The notes under the pieces were generated by a model that was given only the letters and a program-made list of their open reading frames with translations, ran no database searches and had not been told where the DNA came from. From a bacterium (GTDB taxonomy: Bacteria; Desulfobacterota; Deferrisomatia; Deferrisomatales; BM512), in the NCBI GenBank assembly GCA_009724975.1, contig SRXB01000072.1, positions 1-8,578 on the forward strand: DNA of 8,578 bases, read 5' to 3'. Positions 1 through 6,750 of this stretch are shown here, one piece after another. Positions within the stretch are counted from its first letter, which is position 1. Every line of letters starts with the position of its first letter. Made by a program: the position numbers and the translations under genes.

Positions 1-539
1 CCCTCTCCTTCCGCCTCTCCGAGAGAATGACCAGCTCCGGCGGCAAACTGGCGCGAAGCCGCGCCCGCCGCAAGTGGGAGAGCGAGCGGTTTGAGATAGT
101 AATCTCCTCCCACCTCCTTTTCTTCAACTTCACGGAGGGGCGAAGCGAGATAGTCAACGGCGTCGAGTGCCGCGACCGGCTGGACGCGCTTTTGCGCATA
201 ATGGAGCACGAAGCCCTCCATCTGGCGGAAACGCTCCTTCGCGGCAAGAGCAGTTGCAGGGGGCCATGGTTCCGTAGTGCCTCCGCGAGGCTTTTCGGCC
301 ACTCGGAGACCGCCCACCGCCTGCCCACCATGCGGCTGGCCGCCCGCCGCGACCTCGGGATAGCGGTGGGGTCGCCGGTATTTTTCAAATCCGGCGGCCA
401 AATGCTCAGCGGGCGGGTCAACCGCATAACCAAGCGGGCCACGGTGCTGGTAAAAGACCCTTTGGGCGCGCTCTACAGCGATGGAATCAGATATATTAAA
501 TACTATGTGAGGCTTGAAAATCTCTCCAAGGAGCCATGA
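1..539 (+). CDS. SprT-like zincin-family protein, 3' part (5' end outside window)
   Basis: The frame is open from base 3 to the TGA at 537-539. The first ATG is at 27, but the codons before it read LSFRLSER and run smoothly into the protein, so I think the true start lies left of the window. Numbering from the ATG at 27, an HExxH zinc-protease motif (HEALH) sits at residues 61-65, inside a predicted helix. Before it is a strand-like stretch (about 22-36) typical of the SprT-like fold. After it come SSC (75-77), a GHSETAH stretch (91-97), and a C-terminal part with VNRITKRATVLV (121-132) and a YSDG..Y segment (140-146). From memory, these features recur in bacterial proteins annotated SprT-like. 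SprT/Spartan relatives are metal-dependent proteases or DNA-associated proteins; the substrate of this branch is unknown to me. The third metal ligand of classical SprT (HGxxF/W) is not evident: the matching place reads CRGPWF. The downstream HD-GYP gene is probably co-transcribed. Confidence 0.72.
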   Translation, partial: LSFRLSERMTSSGGKLARSRARRKWESERFEIVISSHLLFFNFTEGRSEIVNGVECRDRLDALLRIMEHEALHLAETLLRGKSSCRGPWFRSASARLFGHSETAHRLPTMRLAARRDLGIAVGSPVFFKSGGQMLSGRVNRITKRATVLVKDPLGALYSDGIRYIKYYVRLENLSKEP

Positions 540-2093
540 ATGGACGACTTCGCCAAATGCGTGATAACCGCCGAATCCGCGCGCACCCAAAAACTTCTTG
601 AGATAGGGATAGCTCTCTCCGCCGAAACCGACCTCAAAAAACTCCTTGAAAAGATAATAAGCTACGCCCGCGAACTCACCGGCGCGGACGCGGGGACCCT
701 CTACGCCGTCAGCGGCGAGAACCTCGAATTCAAGATTATCCAGAACGACACCCTGGGCATCAGCCTTGGCGGCCCGGGAAGCGAGCCGATAACACTCGCG
801 CCGGTTCCCATAACCAAATCCTCGGTCTCCGGCTACGTCGCCGTTACCGGCCAGATGGTGAACATCGCCGACGTCTACGAATCCAGCGAATTCGACTTCA
901 CCGGACCCCGCCGCTACGACGAAAAGACCGGCTACCGCTCAAAATCTATGCTTGTCGTTCCGATGCGCGACCATCAGGGCGAAATAATCGGCGTTTTGCA
1001 GCTTTTGAACGCCAAGGACGAGGCCACGGGCGAAACCATAGCCTTCCCCAGGGAGGTGGAGCCGATAGCGAGCGCCTTCGCGAGCCAGGCCGCAGTCTCG
1101 CTAAACAACGCCAAGCTGATAAGCGAGGTGCGCGACCTCTTTGAGTCGCTCATACGAGTAATGGCTACCGCGGTCGACGCCAAATCGCCCTACACCGGCA
1201 ACCACGTCCACCGCGTGGCCAAGCTGAACACCATGCTGGCGCAGGCAATCTGCGATTCGCGTGAGGAGCCTTTCAGGGACATGTGCTTCACCGCCGACGA
1301 GATGGAAGAGATACGGCTGGCCGGGTGGCTGCACGACGTGGGCAAGCTCACCACCCCGACCTACGTCATGGACAAGGCGACCAAGCTGCAGGGGGTTAAC
1401 GACCGCGTAGAACTTTTGCGGCTAAAATTCGAGCTTGCGAAGGCCAGAACCGAGGCGGCGTCCCTTCGCGAGGCGCTTGGGGGCTCAGAAGTTACGGAAT
1501 GCGAAACCCTGGCAAAGGCCCAAAGCGAGATCGCCGCCCTTGGGGAGGAGTGCGAATTCCTAGCCTCCCTCAACCAGCCCAGCGAGTTCGTCACCGACGA
1601 AAAGATTGTGAAGCTAAACGAGATACTGCAAAAGCGGGGGGATCTGGTTACGGCCGACGAGGCGAAAAACCTTTCCATCCGCAAAGGGAGCCTTAACGAC
1701 GAGGAGATGGCGCTAATGCGCTATCATGTCACCGACACCGCCAAAATCCTCGCCGAAGTTCCATTCCAGAAGACCCGAAAACTCAAGAACGTCCCCCTCT
1801 ACGCTGCCCAGCACCATGAAAAGCTAAACGGCAAGGGGTATCCCTTCGGCCTTCCCGCCGAGAACCTGCCCATGCAATCCAGAATCCTGGCCGTGGCCGA
1901 TTTCTACGAGGCCCTGAGCGCGAAGGACCGGCCCTACAAAAAGCCGATGCCCATTGAAACCATCGAGAAGATAATGGGATTTTGCGTGAAGGACGGGGAG
2001 CTTGACGGCGACGTGGTCAACCTGCTCTTCAAGGGCGGGGTGTATGAGAAATTCGAGGCCGAGTACGACAGGGAGAAGAACGCGGGCAAATAA
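540..2093 (+). CDS. GAF domain plus HD-GYP domain protein, probable c-di-GMP phosphodiesterase
   Basis: Residues about 15-195 form a GAF sensor domain (for example LTGADAGTLY at 46-55 and the SMLVVPM..GEIIGVLQLLN core at 136-157). A helical linker leads to an HD-GYP domain. Visible metal and catalytic elements are H222/H224 with R225, H265-D266 with GK 268-269, H396, HHE 425-427, GKGYP 431-435, D454 and RPY 464-466. HD-GYP enzymes hydrolyse cyclic di-GMP to pGpG and/or GMP. Here the segment between HDVGK and the next conserved helix is expanded by roughly 110 residues (about 275-383), acidic and helix-rich; I recall a known GAF-HD-GYP subfamily with such an insert. N430 replaces the usual Asp before G-x-GYP, a variant also familiar to me. 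No transmembrane segment is seen, so it is probably a cytosolic sensor-effector. The start is supported by AAGGAG at 528-533, six bases upstream. The ATG directly follows the upstream TGA, implying translational coupling. What the GAF domain binds cannot be told. Confidence 0.85.
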   Translation: MDDFAKCVITAESARTQKLLEIGIALSAETDLKKLLEKIISYARELTGADAGTLYAVSGENLEFKIIQNDTLGISLGGPGSEPITLAPVPITKSSVSGYVAVTGQMVNIADVYESSEFDFTGPRRYDEKTGYRSKSMLVVPMRDHQGEIIGVLQLLNAKDEATGETIAFPREVEPIASAFASQAAVSLNNAKLISEVRDLFESLIRVMATAVDAKSPYTGNHVHRVAKLNTMLAQAICDSREEPFRDMCFTADEMEEIRLAGWLHDVGKLTTPTYVMDKATKLQGVNDRVELLRLKFELAKARTEAASLREALGGSEVTECETLAKAQSEIAALGEECEFLASLNQPSEFVTDEKIVKLNEILQKRGDLVTADEAKNLSIRKGSLNDEEMALMRYHVTDTAKILAEVPFQKTRKLKNVPLYAAQHHEKLNGKGYPFGLPAENLPMQSRILAVADFYEALSAKDRPYKKPMPIETIEKIMGFCVKDGELDGDVVNLLFKGGVYEKFEAEYDREKNAGK

Positions 2094-2108
2094 TCGGCCC
2101 CGCCCCTC

Positions 2109-3914
2109 CTAGCGTTTCTTCTCGGGCTTCAGATTGGGTATAGCCGTCTCAAGCCAGGCCGGATGGGAGGGTTCGCCGGATTGGGCGCTCTTGGCGTAGT
2201 ATGGTATGTCGGCTATGCGAAGGACCTCCTCGATAGTCGTCACCCCCGCAAGCGATTTTTCCAGCCCGTCGAAGAATATAGGCCTGTACCCCTCCTCGAA
2301 GCCGACCATACGAAGCTGCTTTGCCGAAGTTTGCGCGGTGATGAACTCGGTTATCTTGTCGGTGAAGGGGAATATCTCGTAAAGGCCCACCCGCCCTGAA
2401 AAGCCCGTGCCGTGGCAGTTGGAACACCCCTTTCCCTTGTAAAAGACATGGGGCCTTTGCGGGTCGAGGAAGTCCTTTATCTTCTTGAGGGTGACGGGGT
2501 CTATGTTGTCGACCACCTTGCATTCGGAGCATATCCTCCTTACAAGGCGCTGGGCGATTATGCAGATTACGCTAGCGGAGATTAGGAAGTACTCCACTCC
2601 GATGTCGATGAGGCGAACCACGGCGGAGGGGGCGTCGTTGGTGTGCAGGGTTGAAAGGACCAGGTGTCCGGTCTGGGCGGCCTGTATCGCTATCGTCGCC
2701 GTTTCGTTGTCACGGATTTCGCCGACCATTACGATATCGGGGTCCTGGCGCAGTATGGCCCTAAGGCCCGAGGCGAAGGTTATGCCCGCCTTTGGCTGTA
2801 TCTGCACCTGGTTTATGCCGTCGACGTGGTATTCCACCGGGTCTTCGACGGTGATTATCTTCACCTCGGGCTCGTTAAGAATATTGAGCCCCGCGTAAAG
2901 GGTCGAGGACTTGCCGCTGCCCGTGGGGCCGGTGACGAGGATTATCCCCTGGGGCCTGTTCAGCGCCTCGGTGAAAAGGTCGAACTCTCGGGGCGAAAAG
3001 CCGAGCTTTTCCAAAAACATAGCCGCGCGGTTGGGGTCAAGGAGGCGCACCGTGACCGATTCGCCGTAGGTGGTGGGTATGGTGGAGACGCGAAGGTCGA
3101 AAACCCTGTCGCCGAAGCGCACCTGCGCCTTGCCGTCCTGGGGCTTGCGGCGCTCGGAGATGTCTATGTCCGAAAGTATCTTTATGCGCGAAACGATCGC
3201 CGAGTGGATTTTGACGTCAAGGGTCATCATAACGCGCAAGATGCCGTCAACGCGAAAGCGCACCGTAACCGAGTCCTTTCCGGGCTCTATGTGCACGTCG
3301 CTGGCGCCTATCTCGATGGCGTCGGCGAATATGGAATTGACGAGGCGTATGAGCGGCGGGCGGCTGGAGAGGGCGGCAAGGTTTTGCACATCCTCGATGG
3401 CGTCCTTTGGCGGGCCGGAGTCGACGAACTCCACCCCCACCTCCTGGACTGCGGCGTTGGCCTCCTCGAACTTCACGCGGGCCATGTGGGGGACGCTGGT
3501 CTCTATGGCGTGTATAAGGTCGCCCTCCGGCGACACCGCTATGGAAACCTTTTTCTTGGTGGCGAAGCGTATCTCTTCAAGAGCGTATTGCTCAAGCGGG
3601 TCGGCGAGCGCCACCGTTATCCGGTCGTCGGTCACCTCCACGGGGAGGGCGCGAAGGCGTAAGATGAGATTTTTTGGGAGGCTTTCGGTCACCTCCACGG
3701 GGATTTTGCGATTCTTCAGGTCCACCAGCGGCAGGCGAAGCTGGGTGGCGAGGGCGCGCGCTATGGAGAGGTCGTCGGCGACCCCCATGTTGATGAGGAC
3801 GCGACCCAGGCGAAGCTTCGGGGTTCTTTTCGCTACTTCAAGCGCCGCATCAAGGGTCTCCTTGGAGATGACCCCCGCTTCAATAAGGCACTCTCCCAGC
3901 CGTTTTCGAGCCAT
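2109..3914 (-). CDS. pilB: PilB/GspE-type assembly ATPase with N-terminal MshEN repeats
   Basis: This is a hexameric secretion ATPase of the kind that powers type IV pilus extension or type II secretion pseudopilus assembly at the cytoplasmic face of the inner membrane. Domain order: two RLG repeats (R5-A28 and R35-Q58) matching the MshEN pattern; an N2-type linker region with SDVHIE (205-210); Walker A GPTGSGKS (329-336); Asp box (about 354-362); Walker B DIVMVGEIRD with catalytic E399; His box TGHLVLSTLHTND (415-427); and a zinc-binding tetracysteine (C462, C465, C497, C500). The length of 601 residues fits PilB/GspE. The absence of a PilT-like short N-terminus argues against a retraction ATPase. 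A short extra tail (571-601) follows the last conserved helix. The start is supported by GGGAG (3924-3920 on this strand), five bases upstream. No other pilus or type II genes flank it, so the choice between PilB, GspE and MshE-like is not settled; the symbol is a best guess. Confidence 0.9.
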   Translation of the reverse strand: MARKRLGECLIEAGVISKETLDAALEVAKRTPKLRLGRVLINMGVADDLSIARALATQLRLPLVDLKNRKIPVEVTESLPKNLILRLRALPVEVTDDRITVALADPLEQYALEEIRFATKKKVSIAVSPEGDLIHAIETSVPHMARVKFEEANAAVQEVGVEFVDSGPPKDAIEDVQNLAALSSRPPLIRLVNSIFADAIEIGASDVHIEPGKDSVTVRFRVDGILRVMMTLDVKIHSAIVSRIKILSDIDISERRKPQDGKAQVRFGDRVFDLRVSTIPTTYGESVTVRLLDPNRAAMFLEKLGFSPREFDLFTEALNRPQGIILVTGPTGSGKSSTLYAGLNILNEPEVKIITVEDPVEYHVDGINQVQIQPKAGITFASGLRAILRQDPDIVMVGEIRDNETATIAIQAAQTGHLVLSTLHTNDAPSAVVRLIDIGVEYFLISASVICIIAQRLVRRICSECKVVDNIDPVTLKKIKDFLDPQRPHVFYKGKGCSNCHGTGFSGRVGLYEIFPFTDKITEFITAQTSAKQLRMVGFEEGYRPIFFDGLEKSLAGVTTIEEVLRIADIPYYAKSAQSGEPSHPAWLETAIPNLKPEKKR

Positions 3915-3943
3915 TTTTTCTCCCGCCGAAGAATTGCGTTTTT

Positions 3944-3955
3944 ATCTATATAGAT
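3944..3955. promoter_or_regulatory. Perfect 12-bp palindrome, candidate operator upstream of the ATPase gene
   Basis: The sequence ATCTATATAGAT is its own reverse complement. It lies 30 bases upstream of the ATPase start codon and overlaps the expected transcription start of the weak minus-strand promoter described separately. A site there could bind a dimeric repressor. A second short palindrome, AACATGTT, lies at 3959-3966. No regulator is identified, and AT-rich palindromes of this size can arise by chance. Confidence 0.3.
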
Positions 3956-3980
3956 TCTAACATGTTTTTTCGAATGTGAA
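3954..3980 (-). promoter_or_regulatory. Weak sigma70-like promoter candidate for the ATPase gene
   Basis: On the minus strand, TTCACA (3980-3975, five of six matches to TTGACA) is followed after 15 bases by TAGAAT (3959-3954, five of six matches to TATAAT). The hexamers are good but the spacer is shorter than the usual 16-18. The region is the only AT-rich non-coding DNA upstream of the gene, so a promoter must be near. Confidence 0.3.
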
Positions 3981-3993
3981 CCTTTTTTGGGTT

Positions 3994-4009
3994 TGGTAAA
4001 CTTTCAGCA
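3994..4009 (+). promoter_or_regulatory. Possible sigma54-like (-24/-12) element upstream of rubrerythrin
   Basis: TGG at 3994-3996 and GCA at 4007-4009 give GG and GC separated by ten bases, the spacing of a sigma54 promoter. Only the invariant core and one further base match the consensus TGGCACG-N4-TTGCA. Initiation would fall near 4020, leaving a leader of about 25 bases before the ATG. A sigma70 alternative (TTGGTA at 3993-3998 with TAAATT at 4014-4019, 15-base spacer) is about equally weak. Confidence 0.2.
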
Positions 4010-4044
4010 AAGATAAATTTAACAATCACCGGAGAAGAAACGCC

Positions 4045-4623
4045 ATGAAAAACCTCAAAGGGTCGAAAACCGAGCAAAACCTGCTGAAATCGTTCGCGGG
4101 CGAATCCCAGGCCAGGAACCGCTACACCTATTTCGCCGGAGCCGCCAAAAAAGAGGGCTACGTGCAGATAGCGGCTATTTTCGAGGAGACCGCGAATCAG
4201 GAAAAGGAGCACGCCAAACGTTTCTTCAAATTCCTCCAGGGGGGCGACCTTGAAATAACCGCAACCTTTCCCGCCGGAGTGATAGGGTGCACCCTAGACA
4301 ACCTTCTGGCCTCAGCCAGCGGCGAGCACCACGAATACTCCGACCTCTACCCACAGTTCGCCAAGGTCGCCCGAGAAGAGGGTTTCGAGGCTATAGCCCA
4401 GCTTTTCGAGATGGTTTCGGTCGCAGAGAAGCACCACGAGCACCGCTTTTTGGCCCTTGCGGAAAACATAAAGAAGGAGCGCGTCTTCAAAAGGGCCGAG
4501 AAAACCAGGTGGCGTTGCCGCAACTGCGGCTATATCCACGAATCGGAGTCGGCTCCCGACGCCTGCCCAGCCTGCCTCCACCCGCGCGACCACTTCGAAG
4601 CCTATCATTGCGATAATTTCTAA
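4045..4623 (+). CDS. rbr: Rubrerythrin
   Basis: Rubrerythrin is a cytosolic non-haem diiron peroxidase that reduces hydrogen peroxide in anaerobes, taking electrons through its rubredoxin-like iron site. The N-terminal ferritin-like four-helix domain (about 1-145) shows the expected diiron ligands: E20, E53 with H56, E94, E97, and E128 with H131. The C-terminal rubredoxin-like domain has paired cysteines C158/C161 and C174/C177 for an Fe(SCys)4 centre. The length of 192 residues is normal, so both domains are complete. The C-terminus ends YHCDNF, with an extra cysteine (C189) close to the end. The start is set by GGAGAAG at 4031-4037, seven bases before the ATG. The gene is transcribed alone, divergent from the ATPase gene, and closed by its own terminator. 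Control by a peroxide or iron regulator is plausible from the family, but no recognised box is evident. Confidence 0.95.
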   Translation: MKNLKGSKTEQNLLKSFAGESQARNRYTYFAGAAKKEGYVQIAAIFEETANQEKEHAKRFFKFLQGGDLEITATFPAGVIGCTLDNLLASASGEHHEYSDLYPQFAKVAREEGFEAIAQLFEMVSVAEKHHEHRFLALAENIKKERVFKRAEKTRWRCRNCGYIHESESAPDACPACLHPRDHFEAYHCDNF

Positions 4624-4642
4624 TTAACCGCTCTAAAACAGC

Positions 4643-4678
4643 AAAAAGGCCTCCCTTTTAAAGGGAGGCCTTTTTATT
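4643..4678 (+). terminator. Intrinsic terminator after rubrerythrin
   Basis: A 13-bp perfect stem pairs AAAAAGGCCTCCC (4643-4655) with GGGAGGCCTTTTT (4663-4675) around a seven-base loop. The T-run on the plus strand follows a GC-rich stem core 20-50 bases after the rubrerythrin stop. The A-run at the left makes the structure nearly symmetric, but no minus-strand gene ends here. Confidence 0.92.
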
Positions 4679-4730
4679 TGGACAACCCTTGGGAAAAAAG
4701 CGGCAAGGGGGTGAAAAAGGCGCGATATCC

Positions 4731-4759
4731 TTGAAGAACGCGGCCTTTGGATGTAAAAT
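4731..4759 (+). promoter_or_regulatory. Sigma70-type promoter of the lipoprotein/barrel operon
   Basis: TTGAAG (4731-4736) and TAAAAT (4754-4759, five of six matches) are separated by exactly 17 bases. Transcription would start near 4766, giving a leader of about 47 bases to the lipoprotein ATG. The element lies just downstream of the preceding terminator, as expected for a new transcription unit. Confidence 0.55.
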
Positions 4760-4812
4760 GAAAAAGAGTGAGGGCAACTTCGATCCAAACCTCCAACAGG
4801 AAAGGGCGGTAA

Positions 4813-5637
4813 ATGAGGAAGAGCTATATGTGGCAAGGGGCCATCGCGGCTTTCGGGGCGTCGCTCCTTATTGCCGGTTGCGCCAGCAAGGATCCGGGCT
4901 TTGAAGGCGACATGGAAAAAGCCATAAGGCTGATGGACGAGGGCAAAAACGCCGAAGCCTACGCAGTTCTGGACCCCCAGTGCGGAGCTTCGGGCGCAAT
5001 GCCCGTCACCGATCCCGACTACGGCCTCTGCCGCGACCTTCTCGGCGACGCCAAAGCCGGCGAGGCGGGGATAAACTGGTTTGACTTCATCGGCGCCCTT
5101 CCCGACGACGATTCCACCACCGAATTCGAGATAACCAACGTGGTAGCGGACATGGTCGGCGCCGCGCCGCCCTCATCCGATCCCACCTCCACGAAGCTCT
5201 ACGCCGACCCCACCGATCTCGCCGCCAAAACCCTCTCCCTTGAGGAGGCGCTGAAGATACACGGCAACGTAGACCCCAACAACGACGGCGACTGGAGCGA
5301 CTGCGACATCTCCGCACTCAACGCCCTCACCGACGCTGAAAAAGCCCAGCTGGCGATGGAGGCCTCCCTTTACATCCTCTACACCGTCTCTGGCAACATC
5401 CCCACAGCGGACGGCGCGCCGATGTCCCTTGACGCACTCAAGGACGGCGCTGGCTCGGTAAACCTCTCAGCCACCCAACAGACCAACCTCTCGGTGGCCA
5501 TACAGCTGGTCCAGCTCGGCAGCGCGGCCCTTGGCGCCGACAACGACGCCTCCACCGAGTTCGACACCTTCGTCCAGGAAATAGGCGGCAGCGCAATCTC
5601 CTCCGCCACCATCAACAACTACCTTTCAATGCTTTAA
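4813..5637 (+). CDS. Uncharacterised acidic outer-envelope lipoprotein with an EF-hand/dockerin-like calcium loop
   Basis: I do not recognise a named family. The N-terminus is a lipoprotein signal: a short basic start, a hydrophobic stretch (about 8-20) and the lipobox LIAGC, so C23 would be lipidated after signal peptidase II cleavage. Residue 24 is Ala, not Asp, so inner-membrane retention is not signalled. Residues about 33-55 (EAIRLMDEG-type helix pair) resemble one TPR-like hairpin. Residues 154-165 read DPNNDGDWSDCD, with acidic or polar residues at loop positions 1, 3, 5, 7, 9 and 12 of an EF-hand or dockerin loop, followed by a helix. The mature protein is rich in Asp and Ala and has three cysteines (C57, C73, C164). 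The start is supported by AGGAAAGG at 4798-4805, seven bases upstream. It is followed after 18 bases by the barrel gene, so the two probably form one operon and may act together in the outer membrane. Confidence 0.82.
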   Translation: MRKSYMWQGAIAAFGASLLIAGCASKDPGFEGDMEKAIRLMDEGKNAEAYAVLDPQCGASGAMPVTDPDYGLCRDLLGDAKAGEAGINWFDFIGALPDDDSTTEFEITNVVADMVGAAPPSSDPTSTKLYADPTDLAAKTLSLEEALKIHGNVDPNNDGDWSDCDISALNALTDAEKAQLAMEASLYILYTVSGNIPTADGAPMSLDALKDGAGSVNLSATQQTNLSVAIQLVQLGSAALGADNDASTEFDTFVQEIGGSAISSATINNYLSML

Positions 5638-5655
5638 GAGAGCGGAGGAGAAACT

Positions 5656-6723
5656 ATGAAAAAGACGATAGCACTCGCCGCCCTCTCCCTGGCCGTTGCC
5701 GCCCCCTCAATGAGCGCCGAGCTCAACAACTTCTTCAAAAGCACCCGCGCCATGGGCATGGGCAACGCCTTCACCGCCGTATCCAACGACGGAACCGCCC
5801 TCTTCTACAATCCGGCGGGCCTCAACAAGATGGAGACCTTCAACTTCGCCATCATCAACCCCTACATCGACGTCGGCCAGAACCTCATCGACGCCAAAAG
5901 CGACGTCGATGACACCGACCTCAATAGCAACACCGAGCTTGCGGACCTTCTGAAGAAATACGTCGGAGAATCCTTCCACGTTTCAACCGGCTTTTACCCA
6001 TACTTCGCCAAGAAAAACTTCGCCTTCGCCGTACTTGGAAAAACCGACGTGACGCTAACCCCGCACACCCCCTCAAACCCGCGCCTTGAGATAGACGCCA
6101 AGGCCTCGGTCTCCGGCCACCTGGGCTTCGCCATGGGCTTTCTGGAGAACGACGCCCTCAGCGTCGGCCTCGGCGGCAAATTCGTCCACATGGAAGGGCT
6201 CTCGAACATATACACCGTGGCCGAGATGACCGCCGACGGCTTCGAGGACCGCGTGAAGGACGACATGGCCAAGGAGCAGGGTTTCGGCGCGGACATCGGC
6301 GCCATCTACACCATGCCCGTCTTCTTTCACCCCGCCTTCGGCGTAAGCATCCAGAACGCCCTTGAGCCCGACCTTGGCGATGCGGGCGAGATGCCCACCA
6401 CCGTCAACCTCGGCGTGAGCGCCACCGAGAAATTCGCCGACGACTGGATTACCCTCACCCTCGCCGCCGACTACGTCGACATCACCAACCAGCTCTCCAA
6501 CGACGACGACGTGACAAAGCGCCTCCACGCGGGCATGGAGCTTTGGCTCTCCAAGCGCCTCGCCCTGCGCGCCGGCATGAGCCAGGGCTACTTCACCGCC
6601 GGAGCCACGCTGAACCTGTGGCTGGTCAACCTCGACTACGCCACCTACGCCGAGGAACTTGGCGTCGAATCTGGAACCGTGGAAGACAGAAGACACGTGA
6701 TACAGCTATCAATCGGCCTCTAA
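5656..6723 (+). CDS. OmpP1/FadL-like outer-membrane beta-barrel protein
   Basis: A Sec signal peptide covers residues 1 to about 21 (KK start, Ala/Leu core, cleavage near SMSA). The mature N-terminus carries RAMGMGNAFTAVSNDGTALF followed by YNPAGL (31-56), the hallmark of FadL/OmpP1-type and PorV/TraF-like barrels, where this segment lies near the plug. The rest alternates hydrophobic and polar residues in strand-like stretches (for example 150-175, 270-290, 312-335). The chain ends in Leu after a strand (HVIQLSIGL), typical for barrel insertion. At 355 residues it is shorter than E. coli FadL (about 420 mature), so fatty-acid transport should not be assumed. FadL relatives pass hydrophobic molecules across the outer membrane; others act as secretion or surface-display components. 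A strong GGAGGAG at 5644-5650, five bases before the ATG, suggests good translation. It is co-transcribed with the lipoprotein upstream, and a terminator follows. Confidence 0.82.
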   Translation: MKKTIALAALSLAVAAPSMSAELNNFFKSTRAMGMGNAFTAVSNDGTALFYNPAGLNKMETFNFAIINPYIDVGQNLIDAKSDVDDTDLNSNTELADLLKKYVGESFHVSTGFYPYFAKKNFAFAVLGKTDVTLTPHTPSNPRLEIDAKASVSGHLGFAMGFLENDALSVGLGGKFVHMEGLSNIYTVAEMTADGFEDRVKDDMAKEQGFGADIGAIYTMPVFFHPAFGVSIQNALEPDLGDAGEMPTTVNLGVSATEKFADDWITLTLAADYVDITNQLSNDDDVTKRLHAGMELWLSKRLALRAGMSQGYFTAGATLNLWLVNLDYATYAEELGVESGTVEDRRHVIQLSIGL

Positions 6724-6750
6724 GACCTAAAGCCATAGCCTAAAACGCGC

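Noticed and set aside
2664..3662. A 332-codon open frame on the plus strand antisense to the ATPase gene
   Set aside because: It lies wholly inside a gene with every motif of the PilB/GspE family. Its translation has no recognisable domain, and it fits an open frame caused by high GC at codon position three of the opposite strand.
4689..4904. Small open frame on the plus strand overlapping the lipoprotein start
   Set aside because: It has no convincing ribosome binding site, spans the predicted promoter at 4731-4759, and runs out of frame into the lipoprotein signal peptide.
6073..6696. A 207-codon open frame on the minus strand antisense to the barrel gene
   Set aside because: The product is Gly/Val/His/Glu-rich low-complexity sequence typical of GC-rich shadow frames. 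The plus strand has a signal peptide, strong ribosome binding site and terminator.
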